A stretch of DNA of 64,000 nt from Epiperipatus broadwayi (lineage: Eukaryota; Onychophora; Udeonychophora; Euonychophora; Peripatidae). Within the stretch, counting starts at the first letter, position 1, and the number at the start of each line of letters is the position of its first letter. This document shows positions 36,240 to 48,858 of the stretch, in pieces. The stretch lies in contig JAQFVV010006231.1 of assembly GCA_028023455.1 (NCBI GenBank), positions 9,500,036 to 9,564,035 on the forward strand, given 5' to 3'. The position numbers and the translations under genes were made by a program. The notes under the pieces are model-generated. The model searched no databases. It was not told where the DNA came from and saw only the letters and a list, made by a program, of their open reading frames with translations.

Positions 36240-36440
36240 TATCATAAGATAGTAGCAACTCTATATAATAGTGACACTCAATGCAAGCCATAGTAATCAA
36301 TAGATGGTAGAAGATTTGTGCATCAAAAACATTCTATCATCCATTGTTTACCCCAGATGGTTATTATATGGAGAGCTGCTATTGTTTTAACAGCTTATAT
36401 AAGCACAAGAGTGATCAAATGATGTTTTAGTGATTTTAAA
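36240..36440 (+). repeat. Diverged member of the composite repeat family at 288-1135
   Basis: The first half (AGTAATCAATAGATGGTAGAAG...TTGTGCAT) matches the start of the left arm at about 318-350. The second half (TGTTTTAACAGCTTATATAAGCACAAGAG...TGATGTTTT) matches the 105-bp direct repeat. It therefore looks like a shorter unit made of the arm start plus the direct repeat, again placed just before an RTE fragment. Confidence 0.65.
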
Positions 36441-36473
36441 TTGTAAGATATAGATGTAAATTATTTAAATGTG

Positions 36474-37095
36474 TAGATTGATTATGAAGAATTAGAAGAA
36501 GTTAACAGTTACAAATACCTTGGTCAGATTATTAATACAGATGGAAACATAATTGAGGAAATTAATCATAGAATTAAACTTGGTTGGAGTGCTTTTGGTA
36601 GAAATAACTTGATACTAAAAGGAAATATGCCTATGTGTTTGAAAAGGATGGTTTTTAACAAATGTGTTTTACCAGTTCTTACTTATGGATCTGAGACTTG
36701 GACACTTAATAGAAGAGCAATACAGAGACTTCAGACCACTCAAAGGAGTATGGAGAGATGTATGTTGGGAATAACAAGAAGGGATCGAAAACGCAATGTA
36801 TGGGTGAGACAACAAACAGATGTTACTGACCTTATTGAAAAAAATTAAAAGATTGAAATGGAGTTGGGCTGGACATATTGCTAGAAGAGATGATAATAGA
36901 TGGACAATTGAAATTTTAAACTGGATTCCAAGAGATTATAAAAGACCCAGAAAGAGACCACATGTGAGATGGATGGATGAAATAAGAAAATGTGCAGGGG
37001 TATTGTGGGGAAGAGAAGCTAAAGATCGGAGAAGATGGATTAAACTTGGAGAGACCTTCATCCTGCAGTGGATTGATAATGGTTGATGATGATGA
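36474..37095 (+). pseudogene. RTE-type retrotransposon 3' fragment, nearly intact C-terminus
   Basis: Encodes the region downstream of the RT palm: DYEELEEVNSYKYLGQII, then KCVLPVLTYGSETWTLNRR, then RSMERCMLGITRRDRKRNVW, then WSWAGHIARRDDNRWTIEIL, then KRPRKRPHVRWMDEIRKC, ending ...WIDNG. One extra A near 36842 shifts the frame; otherwise there are no stops over about 200 codons. The 3' end is GGTTGATGATGATGA, a short GAT microsatellite as seen at RTE-clade 3' ends. It is 5'-truncated at about 36474. It is the best-preserved C-terminus of the family in the window. Confidence 0.88.
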
Positions 37096-37099
37096 TACT

Positions 37100-39249
37100 T
37101 CTAATTATGATGTTCAGTAAATTTATTATTTTTTTATGATATCAACTGATGTATAAGTAAATTATACCTTTACTCCATTTAGTGAGAATTAATGGTACCT
37201 GAAAACTTATCAAGCAAGAATATCACACAAAGAATAAGTAATTATAAGTTTCCTATAGGAAAACATTTAGCTGGTTACTCCAGCTAAAAATTACATTATA
37301 AGCTGTGAACAAAAAAATTTGGAATGGATGGTTGATCTGCTTCTTGGAATTTTTTTTTAAAATATAGGATGCTGTGATTTCATGATTTTGAAAAGTTTGG
37401 ATAAACCTATAATAGTTTGAGCACGTTGTTCTATTTTGTCTCTGTTTTTAAAAATAGTGATAATGGTAAATGTGGATAAATCCATAGAACAGATATCACA
37501 ATATGTTTCTCCTAATAACAACTTATTTAATAGATTATAAAAACTTGTTAGACTAGCTAAAATAGCATACTGTACATTGTCAAAATGTAATCATAATTAA
37601 AAAAATAAAGAAGTACCTAATGCATTCTGTTTTCATATTATAATTAATATTTAAGGCTTTTTTTTTTTTTTACAATATATACTATGCAAATCTAAATAAA
37701 GATCACATTTTATTAAATGCTGTAGACATGTTCTTTGATCTGACTTAAAATTTTTTTAATTAGTGCAGTCAAATTACTTAAATAAATATTAAAAGATATG
37801 AATCTTTTTCAGTTTATTTGTATGCAATTTTGTATACATTTTTTAAAATCGGAAATACATTTACTTTAACAGTTTTATGCTGATTAATATTTTCATTTTT
37901 TTTTCCAGTTCTATATTTTTATACATGTGCAATACTATTATGAGATGCTTTAAAACTGAGCAAATAGAATGTGATATTCAACTTGATAATACAAAATTCA
38001 TTATTATAAAATCATTCTTCCTTTCAAAATAATTACGATAACTAAATTGCAATACGATGATCATTATTTTTGCCACAAGCAAAGTACTTGTTAATAAACA
38101 TTTTAATCTATAAAAATGAGTAAATACTGTACAGTTTTAAACCAATGTACACATTTTAAAATTTAATACAGTAATATGTATTTGGTTGTTATATATCATT
38201 AAAATATGATTATGATTATTTATTTGCTGAATAAAAGACTGGGGGGGGGGAGGTTGTAATAATTAAAAATGAAAATCTTTCGATATATCATTAATGAAGA
38301 TTGGATTGTCTTATAAAGACACTGAATGAAAATCCAATAAAATACTATACTGTGAATTCATTAATCATATTTTAACTTTATAATCAAAATATTGTATACA
38401 GCGCTAATATTGTATTTATATTATGAATAAAGTCTGTAATGTACAGTTGTTAATATACTTTTGGATGACATAGCTTTAATAACTATCCTATGACATCATC
38501 AGTCTTACAAAATGTCCACCAAAATGTTTTTTTTACAATCACTATTATTCAATAATCAATTATATATCAAAATAGTAAATATTGATGATGATTGCTATTG
38601 TGAATATTCACATAAAGAATGAGCGCTAAATGTGATGTAGGTATTAATACTTTTATTTGACATATCTCATAGCTCTGCATCAATTTCACAATAATCCCAT
38701 TTTCAATGCATATATATTGATTCTCCACTAAGTTAAGCTCTCATGTTCTGAGCTGAGAAAAGTAGAATTGTTAACAAGTGAATTTCATGATGATACCAGA
38801 AGGTAAAATATTTGCATAGGATTTTTTATATAAAAAAGTGGCACTTTGAATTTAGCAAATAAAATACAAAACCTTTACATTCTAATAAAACCTTTAGGAA
38901 TGAATGTTAAATATAGTCCCCTAAGATAGGATTTAGTAAATGGTGATCAGAAAATATAACCAGAATGCCTCATGTAAATATTTATATAGGGAATGAAAGA
39001 TTTGATCATGATCATAAAATCTGATTTTAGTAATCTTTAGGTACACTGATAAAATACACATTATTATAGATTAATGCATATGCACACCAGAGGTTCCTGG
39101 TAAATAGAATCCACTCTTTATTAAATATATATACAAATTTGATTTATCAAATACTAAAATTGTTATTAGAGGGGATTTGAATGCAGACTTTCAAGCTTTC
39201 TTCAGCTATCCACTCTATATTATATAATCAATACACATGACCAAATACA
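37100..39249. other. AT-rich non-coding DNA, nothing recognised
   Basis: Contains a T run near 37656-37672 and a G run at about 38242-38252. No frames or element ends. Confidence 0.6.
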
Positions 39250-39591
39250 TGTGAAAAAGATAAATAATCTCCAATATATATATATATTTCATGTTGAACC
39301 AGCACCCATCAGTTGATCCAGATCATTATTTTCCACACATAATCAGCGCTCAACATTGATATAACAATAATATTGGCACCAACAAGGGCTTTGAGAATTC
39401 CATCATCAAATTTTCATTAAGGTGGATGGTTGAAGAATTGAAGCCTGTCCATTAAAGTTTGAAGATTTGCTATTTTAATTTAAACTGAGCACTGATTATG
39501 TGTGTGGAAGATAATGATCTGGACCAACTTATGAGTGCTGGTTCAGCACAATATATATATATATATTGGAGATCATTTATCTTTTTCACAT
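39250..39591. mobile_element. Foldback element with about 105-bp inverted arms
   Basis: Arms 39250-39352 and 39486-39591 are imperfect reverse complements sharing GTGAAAAAGATAAAT, AATCTCCAATATATATA, GAACCAGCAC, TGATCCAGATCATTAT and CACATAATCAG. The 133-bp centre is non-coding. It resembles a MITE; clear target duplications were not found. Confidence 0.8.
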
Positions 39592-42500
39592 ATATAAGAT
39601 GAATGGAGCTTAAAAACCTGAGTTTAAATCCCCCTAATTGCATCAAAAGTTCTGAAAATACATTAGACCTATAGTCAAATGTTAATATTGTTATTAAAAA
39701 TAATTGCAATGCTTATTTACTTAGTGGGGGGGGGGCATGAGATGATCAAGCTTACAAAAGGTGGATTGAATGTCACAGTTATAGTTAATTGATTAAATTC
39801 AGAAATTTTTAGTTTTTGAATTCACTGTAGCACTGTATTAGACTTATGTATGCTATAGACGGTCACTTAAGAGGTCAATAAATATTCTAGCACTACAAAT
39901 ATATACAAAATCCCATAATTCTATTCTATTAACTAAATTGAAATCTTTCTTCTGCTAATCAGAAATTGATACACAAATCTCTTATTATTTTGCCAGCATT
40001 CAATGTAGTCTCACCTTTTTTAAGTGTAAAAAAAAATATTTGAATGATTTATTCCTCAAGAGTTCATAAAAAGTCTGAGTAATGAGAATGCCACAACTAG
40101 AGTTGTATTATAGAGTTTTTGAAAATTATAATCAACCATTTTACCACTGTACAAAATCACTTAGGGCACTTTAATATTGGAGCCTTATCATAGACAAACA
40201 TAATAATAATTGCAGGATAATTCCACTCAATTTATAACATCATTCTGGGAGAGACATTTCCTACAATGTGAACAAGTCCTATCAATATCATAGATTAGTG
40301 TATCATCTAACATATATATAAAACATTGCATTACTATTTTTTTTCGATCTTTTGAGAATGGATTATATGTTAAAATGTTGGAAAACGAAAAGCACAGGAG
40401 ATTTTTATTCATTACTTATGGGATTCTCTTTTTCAGATGACCTTTTTAAAATCAGTGATAGACACAATATACACACAATGCGTATATAAACAACTTACAT
40501 ACAAAGATAAATTAACTTTAAAAAAAAAATTCCATTGAATTAAAAGCCTTATTATTATTATTATTATTATCTAGCAGTTTCTATAATTTCAAATTTCTTG
40601 TCAACTCATAAAATGAGAAAGATCGCCATTTATTCAACTTTATTCACTAAAAAAAACCTAAAACTTAATTTACATTCTACTGCTATTACTTTCAAATGCT
40701 AACAAGACTGTAATGATGAATGACATTTTTTTTTTTCACTCCTTTTACTTCCATCTTAATTGCAAATCTACAATGATGAGATTAAATTCGTGTGAGACAC
40801 CAAACATATAATGTGAATTCAAATAGATCACAATAGTTAGAGAATGATAAAGCAAACGTCATTACAATTTAATATTGTAGCTTCAATTAGAATATTAAAA
40901 AAAAAGGTGCATTAATATGAAAAGATCCCTGAAAAAATATTGCACCAAGTGAAAAACTTTTTAGAAATTATAAAAACAGGTTAGAAAATGAAAATAATAT
41001 AAATGAAATCATGAAAAATTTAAATAAAGCTGATTAAAAAAATAAAACTTGCATTTATTAGTAAAAAACGAAAACAAAAATCAAATCCTCATAATTTGAT
41101 GTTTACAGACATAAGATACATAAACACATATGGTTGGTTACATGAGTTTAATGGTTAACAATGCCTTCTTATGTATGTTGGTATACAATATTCATCAACA
41201 TCTGGAAAGATTAAAAAAAAAAAAAGTTAAAAACCACTAATACATAAAATAATAATAAATAACTTGAAATATGTAGATGATAATCATGAAAGGTAATAAA
41301 AAAAAACAGAAATCAATATTAAAGAAATTAAAGAAGGAAAACAGTATAACCTATACATAAAGATAACTAAAACAACAACAACAAAAAAACCCAATTATAT
41401 GTGGACAAGAGAATATGAAAAAGAAAATAATAAAAATGAACTAGATAATAAAAAAAGTTCTATATATTTTGAAAAAAAAATTAATAAAAGCCAGAGCAAA
41501 ATATAATTGCAAACAGCTGAAAAAGTTTAAATAGTACTTACATATTAGACTTGCAACACAAGAGACATGCTATACCTGTTCACATTCACGATAAATGTCT
41601 AACCTTGAAATTCCATCAAATAAATCCTATGATCTCGTCCAATAATGTGTTATATGATAATTTTACACTTTCATTTATTGTCCAGATTTCATTCTGACAA
41701 GTTCTTCTCAAAGTGTTTTTTACTTCAGTGCTGATTTACTTTTCCATTTTCTGATTAATACTACAATTTTTTTTTAAAAACAGTATAAAATAATGAACAT
41801 TTGGAGTTTATCTGCTAATCAATGTGGTTGAGTACATCCACACTTCGGACAAGCAATGGCATTGTAACATTCGAGGATGTAATAATAAAATAGGTTTTCA
41901 TAAAGGAGTGTAATTGGAGGGTCCCAGAATTCCATTTTTGATGGCAATCCAATTTATTTACAGCTGGGCTCACAAATGAACATCCATAGAATGGGGGAAA
42001 ACAGAGCTGGGTTTAGCAGATAAAACTGTAATAGACTGAAATAACTATATGCGAGAAGTTTGTGCACTGCGATGATAGGATGAGAAAAACATATAAAATT
42101 GAAGGCCCTAACAAAATCGTTGAAATTACTTGGAAATAAAATATGGGATAATGACAAAAAATTCACTGAGAATCATCTTGGCATTTTAAAAGCATGCAAT
42201 AAAAAATTATTAAGAATAAACTGAATATAAAAAGTTAGCAATGAAAAATTGTACAAATAAGTGAATCAAAAAGAAAGTTAACAACTTTGCAAATAAAAAA
42301 AAAAGATACAATTTTTAATACTACACAAGGCAAAAAGAAAAAAAAGCTCGTATATAAAATATGAACGGATGACATAAAATACCAGTGTTGAGCTAATTCA
42401 TGTTCACTCAGCCTTTATACAAAAAATAGATAAAAGACTGCATAGTAGTGATACTTATGCACTAAATAATCAAGAGCACTAGATGGCTAACCAATCACAT

Positions 42501-43143
42501 GCTTTACTTCAATCAGTTTTATCTTCAACCTTATAGGAGACAGTTTTCAAATTACCTCAATGAATGCAAAATAAATAGAAACAAATATCACAAATTTATT
42601 ACAATGATATCTGATCATGTTATGCTTATTATCTATTTTAAATTAATAATGAAAAATATATTATGAAAAAGTGGATGTAAAAAAGAATTTTGATATTTTA
42701 TCTAAGATAGAGTTAAGTTTGTGCTTAATTTAATATAAATATTTGGTATAAGATAAAAAAAAAAAGTTTGTGTATTATTTGAAGTTAATTTAATTTATTT
42801 TGGGTCTATTAAAATTAAGATATGAATTTTACAAACAATTGTTTTTAATTATGATTCTTTGACAATAAATTAAAAAAGTCAGGTTGAGAAATATTAAAAT
42901 GTTATTAAGTAAATGATTTAACTTGTCACTGCATATGCATTATAAACTTTTATAACTTTGGATAGTTGTATTTTTTATTCAGGAAAGCATTAAAAATAAA
43001 TTTGTCTTTTTTTAAAATATTAATCAACATATTTTGTCATACAAATAAATATTAAGTATAAGAGTATAATTATTATTTCAAATCAAAATAATATTAATTC
43101 CAATATTAAGTATATTTATAATAATGGAATTTAATCATGTAAA
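39592..43143. other. AT-rich non-coding DNA with homopolymer runs
   Basis: Has a G run at about 39725-39736, an ATT-repeat at about 40551-40569, and a long A-rich segment 40900-41520. Parts of 41800-42170 are more complex but show no recognised gene. Confidence 0.55.
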
Positions 43144-45833
43144 CACTATGTTTCTCAAATGTGAGATGCGGTTCCCCAGGGATCCACAGAATTTGGGGGG
43201 GGGGAATTCAGTGGTGGTGAAATTGCAAGCAAAAACATAAATTTGTATATAAAAACCGAATTAAACACATTTATAATTTTCTAAAAAGAAAATGAATTCA
43301 ATTTTTAAGTAAATATTAGATAATATTCTGATCAGGAGAAAGTTGTTCATCAAAATGTTGTCATCATTTATCAAAATTAATAGATTAAGTTTGACAGAAG
43401 ATTCCATGCAGATATTTTATGAGATCACACAATTAGAAAGTTTTTACCAATCTAATACATAAGTACCTGTGATTTTTGTGTATGAATATTTGGGTCATTA
43501 ACACTTAGGGACTAATCCCTAATGTTGAGACATATACTAGGAGCTCTGTCTATTGTGTGACCAGCGTGTGCATCTTGCATGTCAGTGGGAGATATGGGTA
43601 TATAGCAAGGAAACTGCAGTGAAATTCAGTGATTCAGCCAATAAGAGATTTGAACCAATTGATGTTTAACATATTAACTGCTAAAATAGATAAGTGAGTA
43701 ATCAGAAAAGTTCAAAAGATATCACAGAGAATGATAATGTAGGCCAGCCAAAAAACATCTGAACTAATCACATTGGTACAATCACAATCCATATTGACTT
43801 TTGAAGCTGTAGGAAGAGACAAAAAATATTAAACAAAAACAAAATATGATGCCACATATAAACAGTACAGATTTATTCAATCAAATAATGATCCTAACAA
43901 ACCATTGTAGGTAATTAGCTAAAAACAACTGTCAAATGATTGTATAAGGCTGGCAAAACCTATTTGCCATTTGAAAACCATTCATGCTATATATAAAAAT
44001 AAAGCAGTTGAGTTTTTCCAAAGAAAAGCTGAAAAATTTAGATGCCAATCAGCATTCTTTTCAAAATAAACTAAATTAAATGACAAATTACTGAAAACCT
44101 CCTTTGAGATTGCTTATTCAGTAACTAAAATGAAAAAAATCTCATACAATTGGTAAAGACATTGTGTTACCAAAAGTGATAAAAATTTCTGAAAATATTC
44201 ATGATTCCGAAGTTTCAGAACCATTAAAAAAAAAATCATGTATCCAATGAGACAATTAAAAGGAGATTCTTTTGCCAATAATATTGTCTATTTTAATGTT
44301 ACAAATAAGAAAAAGCAGTTAATTCTTTTGCCATTCAGTTTAACAAATCAACTGATAATACAAACAATGCCAATTTAATGATTATTGTGTTATCTGAATA
44401 ATTTTCAAATTCACGGTACAAACAAGGAAAAAGATATATATAATTTTTTTTTTTTTTTTACAGAAAATATACTTGATTGAAAAAAGTATATTGAAATTTG
44501 CACTGATGATGCTACAGCCATGACTGGAAAAATATCAGGATTTGTAGCAGAGATAAAAAAAAAGTTTGCCAGAATTTTTTGACAAATGAGAGAATCTGTT
44601 AGTAAAGTACTATCCGAAGTTTCCAATGTAGTAAATTACATAAAAACCAATGCTACAAATACAAGACTGATTCATATTTTATACCAAGAGATGGACTCTA
44701 ATTATGAAACACTTTTGTATCATACAGAAGTGAGATGCTATCTTGCATAAATGCTCTCAAAAGAGTTTTATCATTAAAAGATGAACTGAAAATTATTCTA
44801 ATTGATTAAAGCTATAAATTAGCAATCTAATTTTGAAATCAAAAGGGTTGTTGTTAATTTTTTATTTGATGGATTTTTTCGAAAAAGTAAAAAAATTGAA
44901 TCTCTCTCTGCATGCCTAAATACACAATTGCAAGCTTTCCAAAGTAAAATATCTGCATGGTCACTTAGTTTTAAAAATTGTTATAAAGAAATGTTCCCAT
45001 CTCTTCATGAATTTATTGAAGAAAATAATACTTTGATAACTGAAAATAACAGAAATATCATAATAAATCCCCTGAGAATTGTATGATTTTTTTTTTTTCA
45101 AAAAATATTTCTCCAATTTAAATGAAATAAGAACATAATTGGATAAAACTGCCATTTGCTCCTTTATTAGAAATTCAACATTTACTATGGTCAACTCATG
45201 AACAATTAATAAAAATAAAAGCAGGTACAACATTTGAAACAGAATTTTGTAATTCTGATATATCAGAATTTTGAATTCACAGAGAAGAAGAGTATCCTTC
45301 CATTTCTAAGACAGTGATAAATATTCTGATTCCTACTGCTTCAATTCTATTTATGTGAATCTGCTTTTTCATTATTTTTGCTAATTAAGAATAAACTTTG
45401 AATCGTCTGTATCAAAAGAAACATTAAAAAAAAAAAATTAAGAGTTGCAATTTTAAATATTTTGTCAGATATTGATAGTCTTTGTAATAATATTGAGTCA
45501 CATCCATCACATTAAACATAATTGTTATTAAAAAGAAATAAAAGTTATTGAATATTGTTAGTAAGTTTTGTTTCATGTTTTTTTCATATATATATATATA
45601 ATGTGAACATAAAACTATTAATATATGTATACCTAATAATAATAAAATGTGGCTATTTTGTTATAAATGTAATGAATACATATTATGACTGCTCAAATGT
45701 AAAAAAAAAATATCCCCATTTTCATATCACACTGTATATATTACTTTGTAAATATGTTGTTAGTCAATGGGGGCCAGATAATATATTATTGTTTTTCAGG
45801 GAGTCCTCATATCAAAAAGTGTGAGAAGTACTA
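43144..45833 (+). pseudogene. Dead autonomous hAT transposon, ZBED5/SCAND3-type transposase
   Basis: The ends are imperfect inverted repeats (CTATGTTTCTCA and the complement of TGAGAAGTACTA); the 8 bases flanking each end match at 5 of 8 positions, as expected of a decayed hAT duplication. The coding relic runs about 43830-45530. Visible in order are KYDATYKQY and a degenerate BED finger ending KNKAVEFFQRKAEKF; SFEIAYSVTKMKK; EICTDDATAMTGKISGFVAE around the DDE core; VVNYIKTNATNTRLIHILYQ followed by YHTEVRCYL; NTQLQAFQSKISAW followed by MFPSLHEFIEENN; and the C-terminal dimerisation region as EEYPSISKTVINILIPTAS. Many stops and frameshifts are present. It is too diverged in its ends to be assigned as the mobiliser of the MITEs in this window. 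Confidence 0.85.
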
Positions 45834-48350
45834 ATATAAAAGAATCACTGAAGTTTGTATTGATAACTTTAAATATTATAATATTAGAATAAAATTGTTA
45901 ATAGCATTACAATTGTAATAGAAATGATGTTTTAAATGTTAAAATTGAATTACAGCATTATATAACTTAACTACTTCAATATGCTAAGAATTAGAATTCA
46001 AACTCATTTGTTTATTTGATATATAGATCTAACATTGGATCCATAACTATTTATTTTAATATTCTCAGTTAACCATTACTTGTAGATATCTTTGATGAAG
46101 TTGAGTCCAAAATCTTAGTATATTTAAAACTTTCAATTTCTTAATTTGTAATTCACAACACATTTTCTTCTCATTTCTTGGTGATATTTGCAATGATTGT
46201 TTCATTTCATGACTTGTGTTCATTTCATAAACATAAATCAAAATAAGCAAGACACATTTCTTAATAGTTTCTGTATTTAATAATAAGAACTTAAATAAAA
46301 TATTAAGCCTATCAAAAATACTCCATGTTATTTTCTTTCTTTTATTTGTATCTTCTATTTTTATTTATATAAACTGATGCATGTAAAAAATAACTATCCC
46401 CATTTTCAATTTTCTTCCCACTAAATATATGCTTTTAGTCAATATATATATATATATATTAAGCAAACCTTTAATTTAGATTAAAAAAAAAAAAAAGCTC
46501 TGTGCAATTTCACATAGCAATAGAATAGTCTTGAGAGCTAAAGATTCCAGGATTAAAACTCCATTTGTTATTTTTAATGTACGAATTCCCAAAGATTAAT
46601 ACACAATAAATTTAAAAGTTATTTCTTCATATAATAAAATAATTGCATGTCCCTCTTACCTAAAAAGCATTCTATTAAGTATAGCTACAAAATCCTTCTA
46701 CAAAAAAATCATATTCCATTAGAAAAAAATGAATCAATAATTCTAATAAATCAAGGACAACTACTAAGAATATCAATTGATATTTTATTCTGTAGCAAGT
46801 TTCTTAATTAAATAATATTAACTAAAAAACTGTTACTAAAGATTGCAGGCTCATCAGCACTTAGCAAGATCATTAATTTTTGGAGAAAATAGTTAATCAA
46901 AACTTAAATTTTATATTAAGGAGTATGATCATACACATAATCAGCTACTTCTTTTTAAGTCTGAAGTATATAATTTTTAAAGGAAATCCAATAATTTAAA
47001 TTAATTAGCATAGTTATAACAATAAATTTGGGTTACATAGCTTTGCTGCTATGGTGTATAATTCACAACAATATAGACAAGTAGACAAAAATATAAATAG
47101 AAAAAGACACGTGGTCGCAATTTAAAAAAAAATGGATGGTCTGAGTTGTTTTGCATAAATTTGCATACAATGAGTTTAATGCACATTAAGGCTATGAATA
47201 TGCAGTAAACAAGCTCTGAAAGCACTTAGCCAATATTAAGATTTAGAATTTAGTAATTTCGCCATTATACATTGAAGCATATTGTACTAATCAATAAAGC
47301 AATTTAATGGGGAAAAAACTTTATATTGCTCATTCAACTTTAATAATGAAAATTTAAACAAAATTGTTGCTCAAATTGTTAAAAATTTATTAAAAAAATT
47401 CACCACCACATGTTCTATCTCATTAACTGCATGTCAAATCAAACTAAAAATAATAAGTAAGTCATCTCATTAAAGAGATTCTCATTGCATTACATTTCAC
47501 CAGATATATATTATTTTGAATTAGGAGAAATGATTAGCATTTTCGTAGTTCATGCTTTGGGAAGTTAGAGGTATGAGATGTTGAACAGAACAATCATTAT
47601 TGTTGTGGTGTCAATACATGTGAGCAGATAAAGTTACACAGCCAAGCTTTTTTTAAAAGAAACTGCTTAAAATTTCCATAATTGTATTATGAGTTGAAAC
47701 TCTATCACACAAACTCTGCTCAATTTTGAAATTATAATTTCTATATCTTTATTTTAAAATTATGGGAAAACTGTGAGGAATATACTTGTGCCAATGCTTC
47801 CATCTTTTGAATGGTATACACCATGTTTTGCTCTGAGAAAAATTGCATTTTTTATTAATAACTCATTTACCCCCTCCCCCCAAGCCAGTTTATTAGATTG
47901 TATGTAGAAAACATGATATGAAATTTATAATGAAAGAATTGCATTTAGAAACGAATTCAGGCATCATCGTCAATTTCTAAGCCTTTGCATTCCAAAGATA
48001 GTTTGTCATCTAGAAATTCAAACAAATAATCTAATCCAATTTGTCCTAGAAAGAAGAAGTTCTTTTATCAGACAAAATGAAAAGAAAGAATAGACAATAT
48101 GTACCTGCTGAAGTTAGCAGTAAACCAGGTCCTTTACCCAAACAAATTACTAATATGCCATCTAACATAATAGAACAACAGATGAATCTAGGCAATTTTA
48201 TGAAGAGTCCAGATTTGAAGTTTTCCATCACATGTGAGTATTCAATTTTAGGATATTTTTTATTTAGTTTTTGATAAAAAAATGTGTGATAAAATTAATT
48301 ATTGATAAAAACCAATAAATATGATACTAAAAAAAAAAGTAATTTAAGAA
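45834..48350. other. AT-rich non-coding DNA, possible upstream piece of a piggyBac relic
   Basis: Mostly unstructured. A 65-codon frame at 48077-48271 (KRKNRQYVPAEVSSKPGPLP) sits just before the piggyBac fragment and might belong to it, but I cannot show this. A possible tRNA-like segment lies around 46500-46570. Confidence 0.4.
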
Positions 48351-48617
48351 ATGCATCAGATTGTTAATTATCTATTTTTTGGGATAGTATTGGGAATTTC
48401 ATGCAAAGTCCATGTAGTTCACTTAAAGAATATTTGGGACTCTGATCCCAGTCTAAGACAATCTTATTTTGCAGACATAATGACTCTCAAAAGGTTTAAT
48501 AATTTATTAGCATGTCTACATTTTACAAGTAATGAAACAATTCCAAATACCAAAAGTAGAGACTTTGACTGCATCTATACATTTAGGCCCATTAAAGACC
48601 TGTGCAATGTAAATTAG
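48351..48617 (+). pseudogene. piggyBac transposase fragment
   Basis: The 88-codon piece matches the start of the catalytic domain of piggyBac/PGBD4-like transposases. It has a GI(V/L)LGI...V stretch, then NIWDSDPSLRQSYFADIM (family pattern: W..DP.L..P.F...M), then LKRFNNLLACLHFTSNE (family pattern: RF..IL..LHF.DN) and FDCIYTFRPIKDL (family pattern: D..YK.RP..D.L). The catalytic aspartates further downstream were not found. It is a decayed fragment, probably not expressed. Confidence 0.78.
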
Positions 48618-48802
48618 GATTCTTTGTCAGTTTCATTTTGATTACTTTTGCCAATTGGTGAACAGAATATCCGGAATGTGTTATCTTTTCTTAATAACAA
48701 TATTCAATAGTATGAAATGATATATCTAATACTTTGCATTTATATATTAGAGAGTATCAACAGGTAGGATCAGCTGCAAGACATGCGTACCACAAAGAAG
48801 GT

Positions 48803-48858
<56 letters not shown>

